Assembly (NCBI RefSeq): GCF_028476545.1
Contig: NW_026731953.1
Span: 149,501-213,500 of the forward strand
Length of the DNA: 64,000 nucleotides
Reading direction: 5' to 3'
From: Physella acuta
Lineage: Eukaryota > Mollusca > Gastropoda > Physidae
Within the stretch, counting starts at the first letter, position 1; each line of letters starts with the position of its first letter. Below are positions 1-13,500 of this stretch, piece after piece. The notes beneath the pieces are model-generated. The model saw only the letters and a list, made by a program, of their open reading frames with translations. It ran no database searches and had not been told where the DNA came from. The position numbers and the translations under genes are program-made.

Positions 1-640
1 ACAGGTCGATAATAAAATAACAATCCTTTTTCTTCTTCATGATGATGAAAAGACTTTGTAAAAATATTTCATAGAAATCTCATTAATTCTTTTTTAGACT
101 TCTGTGTCTTTTTGTGTTTTAAAGAACGTAAGTTCAAAGGAGTTTTTCTTACACGTCCTGTGTCGTTCTAACAATGTCGTACATTCACTTTGTCAGCCAA
201 GTTGGCCAGGGCTGATTATGTCCCTTGTTGGAGATTAATGAATTAACCAGAACTCGTGAAGCCGGCCGTGTCCGAGTGGCCTCCCTTTGCGATTTCATGT
301 GGCCCCTAATGATAATCCTGATAGGGTTCTTCCCCCTGGCTTAAAAAAAAGATCTGACAAACGGGCGTGACAAATGAAGGTTACAAATTGATGGCAAGAG
401 CTAAGTGAAGAAGGGAAAAAATCTTCACAGCTTTTTTATTAATTATAACGACGATGGCTCTTCTAGTGTAAGCGCGACTTTTTTTTTTTTGATAATGTTG
501 GTTTGTGTTAATGAGAATAATTTTTAATAAAGTGGTTATTATCAGAAAATCTTAATTGTAAACAGTGAAGTTCAATCGAAATCTCATTAGATTGATTGGT
601 TTGTTTGATATTCGGATTGTTGCGCTGAGCAGCACTTGCC
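1..640. other. Gene-free AT-rich stretch with a possible conserved non-coding island
   Basis: No convincing coding frame. About 180-340 is less AT-rich than its surroundings and holds homeodomain-type words (ATTAATGAATTAA, TAATGATA) in a complex, non-repetitive sequence. That is how conserved non-coding elements often look, but conservation cannot be judged from one sequence. Confidence 0.25.
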
Positions 641-840
641 GGAAACTGACGAAAATTTCCGAGAAATGACGGAATTTTCCGAGAAACGACGAAAATTTTC
701 GAGTAATCACTAACAGTTACGAGAACTGACGAATAGAGAGGCTAGAATCAAGTGACCGAACACTGAATCTGTGAGGATCGACGTATAGAGACGAGAACCA
801 ACGAATAGGACCGAAAATCAACGAACATGACAGGGGAAGG
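640..840. repeat. Degenerate minisatellite, about 22-bp unit
   Basis: Variants of GAAACTGACGAAAATTTCC recur with heavy divergence, grading into GAATC and GACGAATAG words. It looks like an old, decayed tandem repeat. Confidence 0.5.
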
Positions 841-899
841 CAACTTAGGAGAACGATTGATTGCTGATGAGAATCGATGAATTCTAAAAATACATTACA

Positions 900-1240
900 C
901 TGACTAATGAGATTTTATGAATACTTCCAAGAAATGTCTAGTAAGTTCAAGAATAAAGAGACTTTGAGTATGAAAGCACTTTAGAATATGAAAACATTGG
1001 GAATAAATGCATTTAGAGAATTCAGACACTTTTGGAATACACGCTCGTTGAGAATTTAGGCACTTTGAGAATACGGACAGTGAAGATAGAGGAACTTTGA
1101 GAATACTTGCACGCTATGAATAGAAACTCAGAGCAAATCCTCAAAAAAATACAATCGCATAGAGCATATTCCCACACACATACAGCATACGGCTCACATG
1201 CTGGAGTATCTACTCGGCAACACATTATTTCTGGCATACC
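900..1240 (-). other. AT-rich stretch with a weak Cys-rich minus-strand frame
   Basis: No clear gene. A minus-strand frame at 1022-1237 begins with several cysteines, including CC, and then becomes low-quality AT-rich sequence. An AG at 1241-1242 would place it in phase with the secreted-peptide exon at 2378-2500. The preceding pyrimidine tract is weak, however, so I do not call it an exon. Confidence 0.12.
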
Positions 1241-1548
1241 CTGGCTGCTGTAAACCCACCATAAGATTCACACACAGATACGGCACGAAGTTAATCAAGA
1301 TTAGAGCCAACAGTTTGAGTGTTTCATTTTTGCCCAGTTAAAACAATGTTTGAATACAATGGACGCAGGGCATGAAAAAACTCGAATCGTTAAGTGGTCT
1401 AGCTCCATCACATTTTGAAACTTTTGCTCCATACCTCCTAGGATTCAACATTTTTGCTGCCGTTTTTAGGTGAAGGGAAGCGCGTCCATTTTGTGTAATA
1501 AATTATTAATTAGAGAGGAAATTGCAGGTGCTATTCTAGCACTTTAAC

Positions 1549-1671
1549 GTCGGCAGAGATGTTGCCAGCAATTAATGGAGAAGTTGACAGAGATGTTGCC
1601 AGAAATTAGAAGCTGACAGGGACGTTGCCAACAATTAATGCAGAAGCTGACAGAGATGTTGCCAGTGGTGG
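1549..1671. repeat. Short minisatellite, about 35-bp unit, four imperfect copies
   Basis: GACAGAGATGTTGCCAG recurs four times, separated by variants of AATTAATGGAGAAG. Copies differ by point changes and small gaps. Confidence 0.7.
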
Positions 1672-1719
1672 GTAAAATGTCTCAACCTTTGAGAGTTTTT
1701 GTCTTTTAGATAGGAAGGT

Positions 1720-1880
1720 ACTGAGTCATGTACCGACTCGATGAGAACTGAGTACCCGTGGTGTGACGCAATTGTTGGGATGCATGCGGTCAAATGACGT
1801 TAGGATGTCAATGAAACTGTTAGTCCTTCGTCTGATCGCGATTCGAACCCACACTCTTCACCCGGCCAGGTTTAAAGTTT
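1720..1880 (-). repeat. Possible tRNA-derived SINE fragment
   Basis: On the minus strand, near 1838-1865, there is a Pol III B-box-like word GGGTTCGAATCG. No convincing A box is placed upstream of it. It may be a SINE head fragment, or the word may occur by chance. Confidence 0.25.
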
Positions 1881-2377
1881 TGGAAGAACAATTCTCTTTA
1901 AACCAGTAATTAGTATCTTTAGACGTTTAAACGGAGACACAAATACAACGTCGAAGACACTGATTTAAAACTAACATAGATAGAGAGATTCAAGAATACC
2001 GAATATAAACAATTTATAAAGAATTTTGAGAAATCTACCTGATGAAATCGATTTTTTTGACACAATTTATACTTAAAATTGTTTAAAATAAAAAAAACCC
2101 ACATTATATTTGTTGGTACTGAAATCGTGTCTGAAAAAAAGTAAGATACTATAAATTGGCAATGAAGATATTGAAGCAGTATTTCTTTCAGACATTTTCC
2201 CCGGAGTGTGGGTTTGTAACTTTAGGTAGAGGAGGGCGGGCACTTACATGTTTAGTGGTGGGGGCGGACGTTGGATACAATATATATATTTTCTGTATAA
2301 ATAATTTCTTTTTTTCTATTTCGCCCATGGGTGTTGTGGATGTGCTCCGGGGTGAGAGGGGTTTGAAGAGAACCTAC

Positions 2378-2500
2378 CTGGTGCTGGATGGACCTTTTCA
2401 CGTCTCTCTGTGCTAGTTCGGCCGGCGAGCCAAAGACTGATGACGTCATGATCAGTGCCAGTGCTAGGACGGCTGTCATTACTGCGACGGTGGAGTTCAT
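2378..2500 (-). CDS. Signal-peptide exon of a secreted peptide or neuropeptide-like precursor (partial)
   Basis: This internal exon is read on the minus strand. The ATG is at 2500-2498, followed by 41 codons that end exactly at a consensus donor (CAG then GTAGGT, intron from 2377), phase 0. Residues 1-24 form a textbook signal peptide: a short polar start, an Ala/Val/Leu-rich core and small residues before the likely cleavage near Gly24. After it comes SPAELAQRDVKR, with a Lys-Arg pair at 35-36 of the kind cut by prohormone convertases, then SIQHQ. The exon starts at 2522, after the acceptor ATTCCAG. A perfect TACTAAC branch point lies about 26 bases before the acceptor. The 22 bases of 2501-2522 would be 5' UTR. 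The rest of the precursor must lie below 2377 or outside the window. I do not recognise the peptide family. Alternatives are another small secreted protein or a chance frame with splice-like flanks; the coincidence of five signals argues against chance. Confidence 0.62.
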
Positions 2501-2555
2501 CTTGGGTAAGGATCGGCTGGTTCTGGAATGTGTACATGGAATCATGGGTTAGTAC
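2501..2555 (-). other. 5' UTR part of exon, 3' splice site and branch point
   Basis: On the minus strand, TACTAAC (2554-2548) precedes the acceptor AG (2524-2523), and the exon then runs through 22 untranslated bases to the ATG at 2500. The spacing is typical of animal introns. It implies at least one more exon at higher coordinates. Confidence 0.55.
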
Positions 2556-2949
2556 ACAAGGGCAGGATACAACAGTTGATGGGTGTAGTTACATACAAAC
2601 GTATAGCAGTCAAGTATATGTACTATACTGATATGGAGCTACTTATAATAATGCTACAATCATTGAAGTCCGGCTATAATAAAAAAAACCTCTTGTCATA
2701 TGTGGTGACATATTTGTAAAAACCTGTTATGATGAGACATCACAATGCCAAGTCTCACACGTAAACAACATTTGGCATAAAGGTGTGCTGTCTAGATGCT
2801 TGGAGATTATTTAATATTTATTTATTATTTATCTACCCTCTTTTCTTATATAACGTTGGCCTTTCGACTTCAAGATTTGTCCGTTGACGTAAGAAAATCT
2901 CCACAGGAATACACATGGTTCTTCGCTACCAAACAACTCGGTCACTAGC
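2556..2949. other. Unique sequence between the peptide exon and the giant array
   Basis: AT-rich unique sequence without a credible frame. It would be intronic in the peptide gene if the gene model is right. Confidence 0.4.
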
Positions 2950-3022
2950 TACTGGCTACCACATGCAACTGGACTACTGGCTACCACCTACAACAACTGG
3001 ACTACTGGCTACCACAACAACT

Positions 3023-3170
3023 GGACTACTGACTACCACAACAACTGGACTACTGACTACCACAACAACTGGACTACTGACTACCACAACAACTGGACTA
3101 CTGACTACCACAACAACTGGACTACTGACTACCACAACAACTGGACTACTGACTACCACAACAACTGGAC
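3023..3170. repeat. Edge block of six GACTACC-variant units
   Basis: Six consecutive 24-bp units carry TACTGACTACC instead of TACTGGCTACC. The variant is rare elsewhere (for example 4497, 6146, 8166, 10486, 11691, 19016). Such a pure run shows recent local unit-by-unit amplification at the array edge. Confidence 0.85.
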
Positions 3171-3187
3171 TACTGGCTACCACAACA

Positions 3188-3490
3188 ACTAGACTACTGG
3201 CTACCACAACAACTGGACTACTGGCTACCACAACAACTGGACTACTGGCTACCACAACAACTAGACTACTGGCTACCACAACAACTAGACTACTGGCTAC
3301 CACAACAACTGGACTACTGGCTACCACAACAACTAGACTACTGGCTACCACAACAACTGGACTACTGGCTACCACAACAACTGGACTACTGGCTACCACA
3401 ACAACTAGACTACTGGCTACCACAACAACTAGACTACTGGCTACCACAACAACTGGACTACTGGCTACCACAACAACTAGACTACTGGCT
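3188..3490. repeat. 144-bp higher-order repeat defined by AACTAGACT variants
   Basis: Units with CTAGACT (A) and CTGGACT (G) follow the order A G G A A G, A G G A A G, A. This is a six-unit, 144-bp higher-order repeat present just over twice. The A variant is concentrated before about 4630 and introduces stops in one forward frame. Confidence 0.8.
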
Positions 3491-6400
3491 ACCACCTACA
3501 ACAACTGGACTACTGGCTACCACAACAACTAGACTACTGGCTACCACCTACAACAACTGGACTACTGGCTACCACAACAACTGGACTACTGGCTACCACC
3601 TACAACAACTGGACTACTGGCTACCACCTACAACAACTGGACTACTGGCTACCACAACAACTGGACTACTGGCTACCACAACAACTGGACTACTGGCTAC
3701 CACCTACAACAACTGGACTACTGGCTACCACCTACAACAACTGGACTACTGGCTACCACAACAACTGGACTACTGGCTACCACCTACAACAACTGGACTA
3801 CTGGCTACCACCTACAACAACTGGACTACTGGCTACCACAACAACTGGACTACTGGCTACCACCTACAACAACTGGACTACTGGCTACCACAGCAACTGG
3901 CTACCACCTACAACAACTGGACTACTGGCTACCACCTACAACAACTGGACTACTGGCTACCACCTACAACAACTGGACTACTGGCTACCACCTACAACAA
4001 CTGGACTACTGGCTACCACAGCAACTGGCTACCACCTACAACAACTGGACTACTGGCTACCACAACTACTGGACTACTGGCTACCACAACAACTGGACTA
4101 CTGGCTACCACAACAACTAGACTACTGGCTACCACCTACAACAACTGGACTACTGGCTACCACAACAACTAGACTACTGGCTACCACCTACAACAACTGG
4201 ACTACTGGCTACCACAACAACTAGACTACTGGCTACCACAACAACTGGACTACTGGCTACCACAACAACTAGACTACTGGCTACCACAACAACTGGACTA
4301 CTGGCTACCACAACAACTGGACTACTGGCTACCACAACAACTGGACTACTGGCTACCACGTACAACAACTGGACTACTGGCTACCACAACAACTGGACTA
4401 CTGGCTACCACAACAACTGGACTACTGGCTACCACAACAACTGGACTACTGGCTACCACAACAACTGGACTACTGGCTACCACAACAACTGGACTACTGA
4501 CTACCACAACAACTGGACTACTGGCTACCACCTACAACAACTGGACTACTGGCTACCACAACAACTAGACTACTGGCTACCACCTACAACAACTGGACTA
4601 CTGGCTACCACAACAACTAGACTACTGGCTACCACCTACAACAACTGGACTACTGGCTACCACAACAACTGGACTACTGGCTACCACAACAACTGGACTA
4701 CTGGCTACCACAACAACTGGACTACTGGCTACCACCTACAACAACTGGACTACTGGCTACCACAACAACTGGACTACTGGCTACCACAACAACTGGACTA
4801 CTGGCTACCACCTACAACAACTGGACTACTGGCTACCACAACAACTGGACTACTGGCTACCACCTACAACAACTGGACTACTGGCTACCACCTACAACAA
4901 CTGGACTACTGGCTACCACAACAACTGGACTACTGGCTACCACAACAACTGGACTACTGGCTACCACAACAACTGGACTACTGGCTACCACAACAACTGG
5001 ACTACTGGCTACCACCTACAACAACTGGACTACTGGCTACCACAACAACTGGACTACTGGCTACCACAACAATTGGACTACTGGCTACCACAACAACTGG
5101 ACTACTGGCTACCACCTACAACAACTGGACTACTGGCTACCACAACAACTGGACTACTGGCTACCACAACAACTGGACTACTGGCTACCACCTACAACAA
5201 CTGGACTACTGGCTACCACAACAACTGGACTACTGGCTACCACCTACAACAACTGGACTACTGGCTACCACAACAACTGGACTACTGGCTACCACAACAA
5301 CTGGACTACTGGCTACCACAACAACTGGACTACTGGCTACCACCTACAACAACTGGACTACTGGCTACCACCTACAACAACTGGACTACTGGCTACCACC
5401 TACAACAACTGGACTACTGGCTACCACAACAACTGGACTACTGGCTACCACCTACAACAACTGGACTACTGGCTACCACAACAACTGGACTACTGGCTAC
5501 CACAACAACTGGACTACTGGCTACCACAACAACTGGACTACTGGCTACCACAACAACTGGACTACTGGCTACCACAACAACTGGACTACTGGCTACCACC
5601 TACAACAACTGGACTACTGGCTACCACCTACAACAACTGGATTAATGGCTACCACAACAACTGGACTACTGGCTACCACCTACAACAACTGGACTACTGG
5701 CTACCACCTACAACAACTGGACTACTGGCTACCACAACAACTGGACTACTGGCTACCACCTACAACAACTGGACTACTGGCTACCACCTACAACAACTGG
5801 ACTACTGGCTACCACAACAACTGGACTACTGGCTACCACCTACAACAACTGGACTACTGGCTACCACCTACAACAACTGGACTACTGGCTACCACCTACA
5901 ACAACTGGACTACTGGCTACCACCTACAACAACTGGACTACTGGCTACCACCTACAACAACTGGACCACTGGCTACCACAACAACTGGACTACTGGCTAC
6001 CACAACAACTGGACTACTGGCTACCACCTACAACAACTGGACTACTGGCTACCACAACAACTGGACTACTGGCTACCACAACAACTAGACTACTGGCTAC
6101 CACAACAACTGGACTACTGGCTACCACCTACAACAACTGGACTACTGACTACCACAACAACTGGACTACTGGCTACCACAACAACTGGACTACTGGCTAC
6201 CACAACAACTGGACTACTGGCTACCACAACAACTGGACTACTGGCTACCACCTACAACAACTGGACTACTGGCTACCACCTACAACAACTGGACTACTGG
6301 CTACCACCTACAACAACTGGACTACTGGCTACCACCTACAACAACTGGACTACTGGCTACCACAACAACTGGACTACTGGCTACCACCTACAACAACTGG

Positions 6401-9400
6401 ACTACTGACTACCACAACAACTGGACTACTGGCTACCACCTACAACAACTGGACTACTGGCTACCTCCTACAACAACTGGACTACTGGCTACCACCTACA
6501 ACAACTGGACTACTGGCTACCACCTACAACAACTGGACTACTGGCTACCACAACAACTGGACTACTGGCTACCACAACAACTGGACTACTGGCTACCACC
6601 TACAACAACTGGACTACTGGCTACCACCTACAACAACTGGACTACTGGCTACCACCTACAACAACTGGACTACTGGCTACCACCTACAACAACTGGACTA
6701 CTGGCTACCACAACAACTGGACTACTGGCTACCACCTACAACAACTGGACTACTGGCTACCACAACAACTGGACTACTGGCTACCACCTACAACAACTGG
6801 ACTACTGGCTACCACAACAACTGGACTACTGGCTACCACCTACAACAACTGGACTACTGGCTACCACCTACAACAACTGGACTACTGGCTACCACAACAA
6901 CTGGACTACTGGCTACCACAACAACTGGACTACTGGCTACCACAACAACTGGACTACTGGCTACCTCCTACAACAACTGGACTACTGGCTACCACCTACA
7001 ACAACTGGACTACTGGCTACCACAACAACTGGACTACTGGCTACCACAACAACTGGACTACTGGCTACCACAACAACTGGACTACTGGCTACCACAACAA
7101 CTGGACTACTGGCTACCTCCTACAACAACTGGACTACTGGCTACCACCTACAACAACTGGATTAATGGCTACCACAACAACTGGACTACTGGCTACCACC
7201 TACAACAACTGGACTACTGGCTACCACCTACAACAACTGGACTACTGGCTACCACAACAACTGGACTACTGGCTACCACAACAACTGGACTACTGGCTAC
7301 CACAACAACTGGACTACTGGCTACCACCTACAACAACTGGACTACTGGCTACCACAACAACTGGACTACTGGCTACCACCTACAACAACTGGACTACTGG
7401 CTACCACCTACAACAACTGGACTACTGGCTACCACAACAACTGGACTACTGGCTACCACAACAACTGGACTACTGGCTACCACAACAACTGGACTACTGG
7501 TTACCACAACAACTGGACTACTGGCTACCACAACAACTGGACTACTGGCTACCACCTACAACAACTGGACTACTGGCTACCACAACAACTGGACTACTGG
7601 CTACCACCTACAACAACTGGACTACTGGCTACCACCTACAACAACTGGACTACTGGCTACCACCTACAACAACTGGACTACTGGCTACCACAACAACTGG
7701 ACTACTGGCTACCACAACAACTGGACTACTGGCTACCTCCTACAACAACTGGACTACTGGCTACCACAACAACTGGACTACTGGCTACCTCCTACAACAA
7801 CTGGACTACTGGCTACCACCTACAACAACTGGACTACTGGCTACCACAACAACTGGACTACTGGCTACCACCTACAACAACTGGACTACTGGCTACCACA
7901 ACAACTGGACTACTGGCTACCACAACAACTGGACTACTGGCTACCACCTACAACAACTGGACTACTGGCTACCACAACAACTGGACTACTGGCTACCACA
8001 ACAACTGGACTACTGGCTACCACCTACAACAACTGGACTACTGGCTACCACCTACAACAACTGGACTACTGGCTACCACAACAACTGGACTACTGGCTAC
8101 CACAACAACTGGACTACTGGCTACCACAACAACTGGACTACTGGCTACCACAACAACTGGACTACTGACTACCACAACAACTGGACTACTGGCTACCACC
8201 TACAACAACTGGACTACTGGCTACCACAACAACTGGACTACTGGCTACCACCTACAACAACTGGACTACTGGCTACCACAACAACTGGACTACTGGCTAC
8301 CACCTACAACAACTGGACTACTGGCTACCACAACAACTGGACTACTGGCTACCACAACAACTGGACTACTGGCTACCACCTACAACAACTGGAGTACTGG
8401 CTACCACAACAACTGGACTACTGGCTACCACAACAACTGGACTACTGGCTACCACCTACAACAACTGGACTACTGGCTACCACCTACAACAACTGGACTA
8501 CTGGCTACCACAACAACTGGACTACTGGCTACCACCTACAACAACTGGACTACTGGCTACCACAACAACTGGACTACTGGCTACCACCTACAACAACTGG
8601 ACTACTGGCTACCACAACAACTGGACTACTGGCTACCACAACAACTGGACTACTGGCTACCACCTACAACAACTGGACTACTGGCTACCACAACAACTGG
8701 ACTACTGGCTACAACAACAACTGGACTACTGGCTACCACCTACAACAACTGGACTACTGGCTACCACAACAACTGGACTACTGGCTACCACCTACAACAA
8801 CTGGACTACTGGCTACCACAACAACTGGACTACTGGCTACCACAACAACTGGACTACTGGCTACCACAACAACTGGACTACTGGCTACCACCTACAACAA
8901 CTGGACTACTGGCTACCACAACAACTGGACTACTGGCTACCACAACAACTGGACTACTGGCTACCACAACAACTGGACTACTGGCTACCACAACAACTGG
9001 ACTACTGGCTACCACCTACAACAACTGGACTACTGGCTACCACCTACAACAACTGGACTACTGGCTACCACAACAACTGGACTACTGGCTACCACCTACA
9101 ACAACTGGACTACTGGCTACCACAACAACTGGACTACTGGCTACCACCTACAACAACTGGACTACTGGCTACCACCTACAACAACTGGACTACTGGCTAC
9201 CACCTACAACAACTGGACTACTGGCTACCACAACAACTGGACTACTGGCTACCACCTACAACAACTGGACTACTGGCTACCACAACAACTGGACTACTGG
9301 CTACCACAACAACTGGACTACTGGCTACCACAACAACTGGACTACTGGCTACCACAACAACTGGACTACTGGCTACCACAACAACTGGACTACTGGCTAC

Positions 9401-12400
9401 CACCTACAACAACTGGACTACTGGCTACCACCTACAACAACTGGATTAATGGCTACCACAACAACTGGACTACTGGCTACCACCTACAACAACTGGACTA
9501 CTGGCTACCACCTACAACAACTGGACTACTGGCTACCACAACAACTGGACTACTGGCTACCACAACAACTGGACTACTGGCTACCTCCTACAACAACTGG
9601 ACTACTGGCTACCACCTACAACAACTGGACTACTGGCTACCACCTACAACAACTGGACTACTGGCTACCACCTACAACAACTGGACTACTGGCTACCACA
9701 ACAACTGGACTACTGGCTACCACAACAACTGGACTACTGGCTACCACCTACAACAACTGGACTACTGGCTACCACCTACAACAACTGGACTACTGGCTAC
9801 CACCTACAACAACTGGACTACTGGCTACCACAACAACTGGACTACTGGCTACCACAACAACTGGACTACTGGTTACCACCTACAACAACTGGACTACTGG
9901 CTACCACAACAACTGGACTACTGGCTACCACAACAACTGGACTACTGGCTACCACAACAACTAGACTACTGGCTACCACCTACAACAACTGGACTACTGG
10001 CTACCACAACAACTGGACTACTGGCTACCACCTACAACAACTGGACTACTGGCTACCACAACAACTGGACTACTGGCTACCACCTACAACAACTGGACTA
10101 CTGGCTACCACAACAACTGGACTACTGGCTACCACCTACAACAACTGGACTACTGGCTACCACCTACAACAACTGGACTACTGGCTACCACCTACAACAA
10201 CTGGACTACTGGCTACCACAACAACTGGACTACTGGCTACCACAACAACTGGACTACTGGCTACCACCTACAACAACTGGACTACTGGCTACCACAACAA
10301 CTGGACTACTGGCTACCACAACAACTGGACTACTGGCTACCACCTACAACAACTGGACTACTGGCTACCACCTACAACAACTGGACTACTGGCTACCACA
10401 ACAACTGGACTACTGGCTACCACAACAACTGGACTACTGGCTACCACAACAACTGGACTACTGGCTACCACAACAACTGGACTACTGACTACCACAACAA
10501 CTGGACTACTGGCTACCACCTACAACAACTGGACTACTGGCTACCACAACAACTGGACTACTGGCTACCACCTACAACAACTGGACTACTGGCTACCACA
10601 ACAACTGGACTACTGGCTACCACCTACAACAACTGGACTACTGGCTACCACAACAACTGGACTACTGGCTACCACAACAACTGGACTACTGGCTACCACC
10701 TACAACAACTGGACTACTGGCTACCACAACAACTGGACTACTGGCTACCACAACAACTGGACTACTGGCTACCACCTACAACAACTGGACTACTGGCTAC
10801 CACCTACAACAACTGGACTACTGGCTACCACAACAACTGGACTACTGGCTACCACCTACAACAACTGGACTACTGGCTACCACAACAACTGGACTACTGG
10901 CTACCACCTACAACAACTGGACTACTGGCTACCACAACAACTGGACTACTGGCTACCACCTACAACAACTGGACTACTGGCTACCACAACAACTGGACTA
11001 CTGGCTACCACAACAACTGGACTACTGGCTACCACCTACAACAACTGGACTACTGGCTACCACAACAACTGGACTACTGGCTACCACAACAACTGGACTA
11101 CTGGCTACCACCTACAACAACTGGACTACTGGCTACCACCTACAACAACTGGACTACTGGCTACCACCTACAACAACTGGACTACTGGCTACCACAACAA
11201 CTGGACTACTGGCTACCACCTACAACAACTGGACTACTGGCTACCACAACAACTGGACTACTGGCTACCACCTACAACAACTGGACTACTGGCTACCACA
11301 ACAACTGGACTACTGGCTACCACAACAACTAGACTACTGGCTACCACAACAACTGGACTACTGGCTACCACCTACAACAACTGGACTACTGGCTACCACA
11401 ACAACTGGACTACTGGCTACCACAACAACTGGACTACTAGCTACCACAACAACTGGACTACTGGCTACCACAACAACTGGACTACTGGCTACCACCTACA
11501 ACAACTGGACTACTGGCTACCACAACAACTAGACTACTGGCTACCACAACAACTGGACTACTGGCTACCACAACAACTAGACTACTGGCTACCACAACAA
11601 CTGGACTACTGGCTACCACAACAACTGGACTACTGGCTACCACCTACAACAACTGGACTACTGGCTACCACCTACAACAACTGGACTACTGACTACCACA
11701 ACAACTGGACTACTGGCTACCACCTACAACAACTGGACTACTGGCTACCACAACAACTGGACTACTGGCTACCACCTACAACAACTGGACTACTAGCTAC
11801 CTCCTACAACAACTGGACTACTGGCTACCACAACAACTGGACTACTGGCTACCACAACAACTGGACTACTGGCTACCACCTACAACAACTGGATTAATGG
11901 CTACCACAACAACTGGACTACTGGCTACCACAACAACTGGACTACTGGCTACCACCTACAACAACTGGACTACTGGCTACCACCTACAACAACTGGACTA
12001 CTGGCTACCACCTACAACAACTGGACTACTGGCTACCACAACAACTGGACTACTGGCTACCACAACAACTGGACTACTGGTTACCACCTACAACAACTGG
12101 ACTACTGGCTACCACAACAACTGGACTACTGGCTACCACAACAACTGGACTACTGGCTACCACAACAACTGGACTACTGGCTACCACAACAACTGGACTA
12201 CTGGCTACCACCTACAACAACTGGACTACTGGCTACCACCTACAACAACTGGACTACTGGCTACCACAACAACTGGACTACTGGCTACCACAACAACTGG
12301 ACTACTGGCTACCACAACAACTGGACTACTGGCTACCACAACAACTGGACTACTGGCTACCACCTACAACAACTGGACTACTGGCTACCACAACAACTGG

Positions 12401-12480
12401 ACTACTGGCTACCACAACAACTGGACTACTGGCTACCACAACAACTGGACTACTGGCTACCACAACAACTGGACTACTGG

Positions 12481-13500
12481 CTACCACCTACAACAACTGG
12501 ACTACTGGCTACCACAACAACTGGACTACTGGCTACCACAACAACTGGACTACTGGCTACCACAACAACTGGACTACTGGCTACCACCTACAACAACTGG
12601 ACTACTGGCTACCACCTACAACAACTGGACTACTGGCTACCACAACAACTGGACTACTGGCTACCACAACAACTGGACTACTGGCTACCTCCTACAACAA
12701 CTGGACTACTGGCTACCACAACAACTGGACTACTGGCTACCACAACAACTGGACTACTGGCTACCACAACAACTGGACTACTGGCTACCACAACAATTGG
12801 ACTACTGGCTACCACCTACAACAACTGGACTACTGGCTACCACAACAACTGGACTACTGGCTACCACAACTACTGGACTACTGGCTACCACAACAACTGG
12901 ACTACTGGCTACCACAACAACTGGACTACTGGCTACCACAACAACTGGACTACTGGCTACCACAACAACTGGACTACTGGCTACCACCTACAACAACTGG
13001 ACTACTGGCTACCACAACAACTGGACTACTGGCTACCACAACAACTGGACTACTGGCTACCACAACAACTGGACTACTGGCTACCACCTACAACAACTGG
13101 ACTACTGGCTACCACCTACAACAACTGGACTACTGGCTACCACAACAACTGGACTACTGGCTACCACAACAACTGGACTACTGGCTACCTCCTACAACAA
13201 CTGGACTACTGGCTACCACAACAACTGGACTACTGGCTACCACAACAACTGGACTACTGGCTACCACAACAACTGGACTACTGGCTACCACAACAATTGG
13301 ACTACTGGCTACCACCTACAACAACTGGACTACTGGCTACCACAACAACTGGACTACTGGCTACCACAACAACTGGACTACTGGCTACCACAACAACTGG
13401 ACTACTGGCTACCACAACAACTGGACTACTGGCTACCACAACAACTGGACTACTGGCTACCACAACAACTGGACTACTGGCTACCACAACAACTGGACTA
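12481..13500. repeat. 500-bp segmental duplication inside the array
   Basis: Rare variants repeat at exactly 500-bp spacing: CTACCTCCTAC at 12685 and 13185, and CAACAATTGG at 12791 and 13291. The order of 24- and 28-bp units between them matches. A third relative lies 844 bp further on (14029 and 14135). This shows block duplication of about 20 units, on top of unit-level turnover. Confidence 0.8.

Noticed and set aside
1022-1237. Cys-rich minus frame as the next exon of the peptide gene
   Set aside because: In phase and preceded by AG, but the pyrimidine tract is weak and most of the frame is AT-rich noise; kept only as a weak note.
2974-3495. Minus-strand Val/Ser-rich frames (VVVVASSP pattern) over the array
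   Set aside because: Shadow of the same repeat on the other strand; stops appear as soon as a 28-bp unit shifts frame.
7165-10488. 1107-codon and other long frames in the giant array as real repeat proteins
   Set aside because: All forward frames are open simply because no unit has a stop; the 28-bp units change frame throughout and no start or splice context exists.
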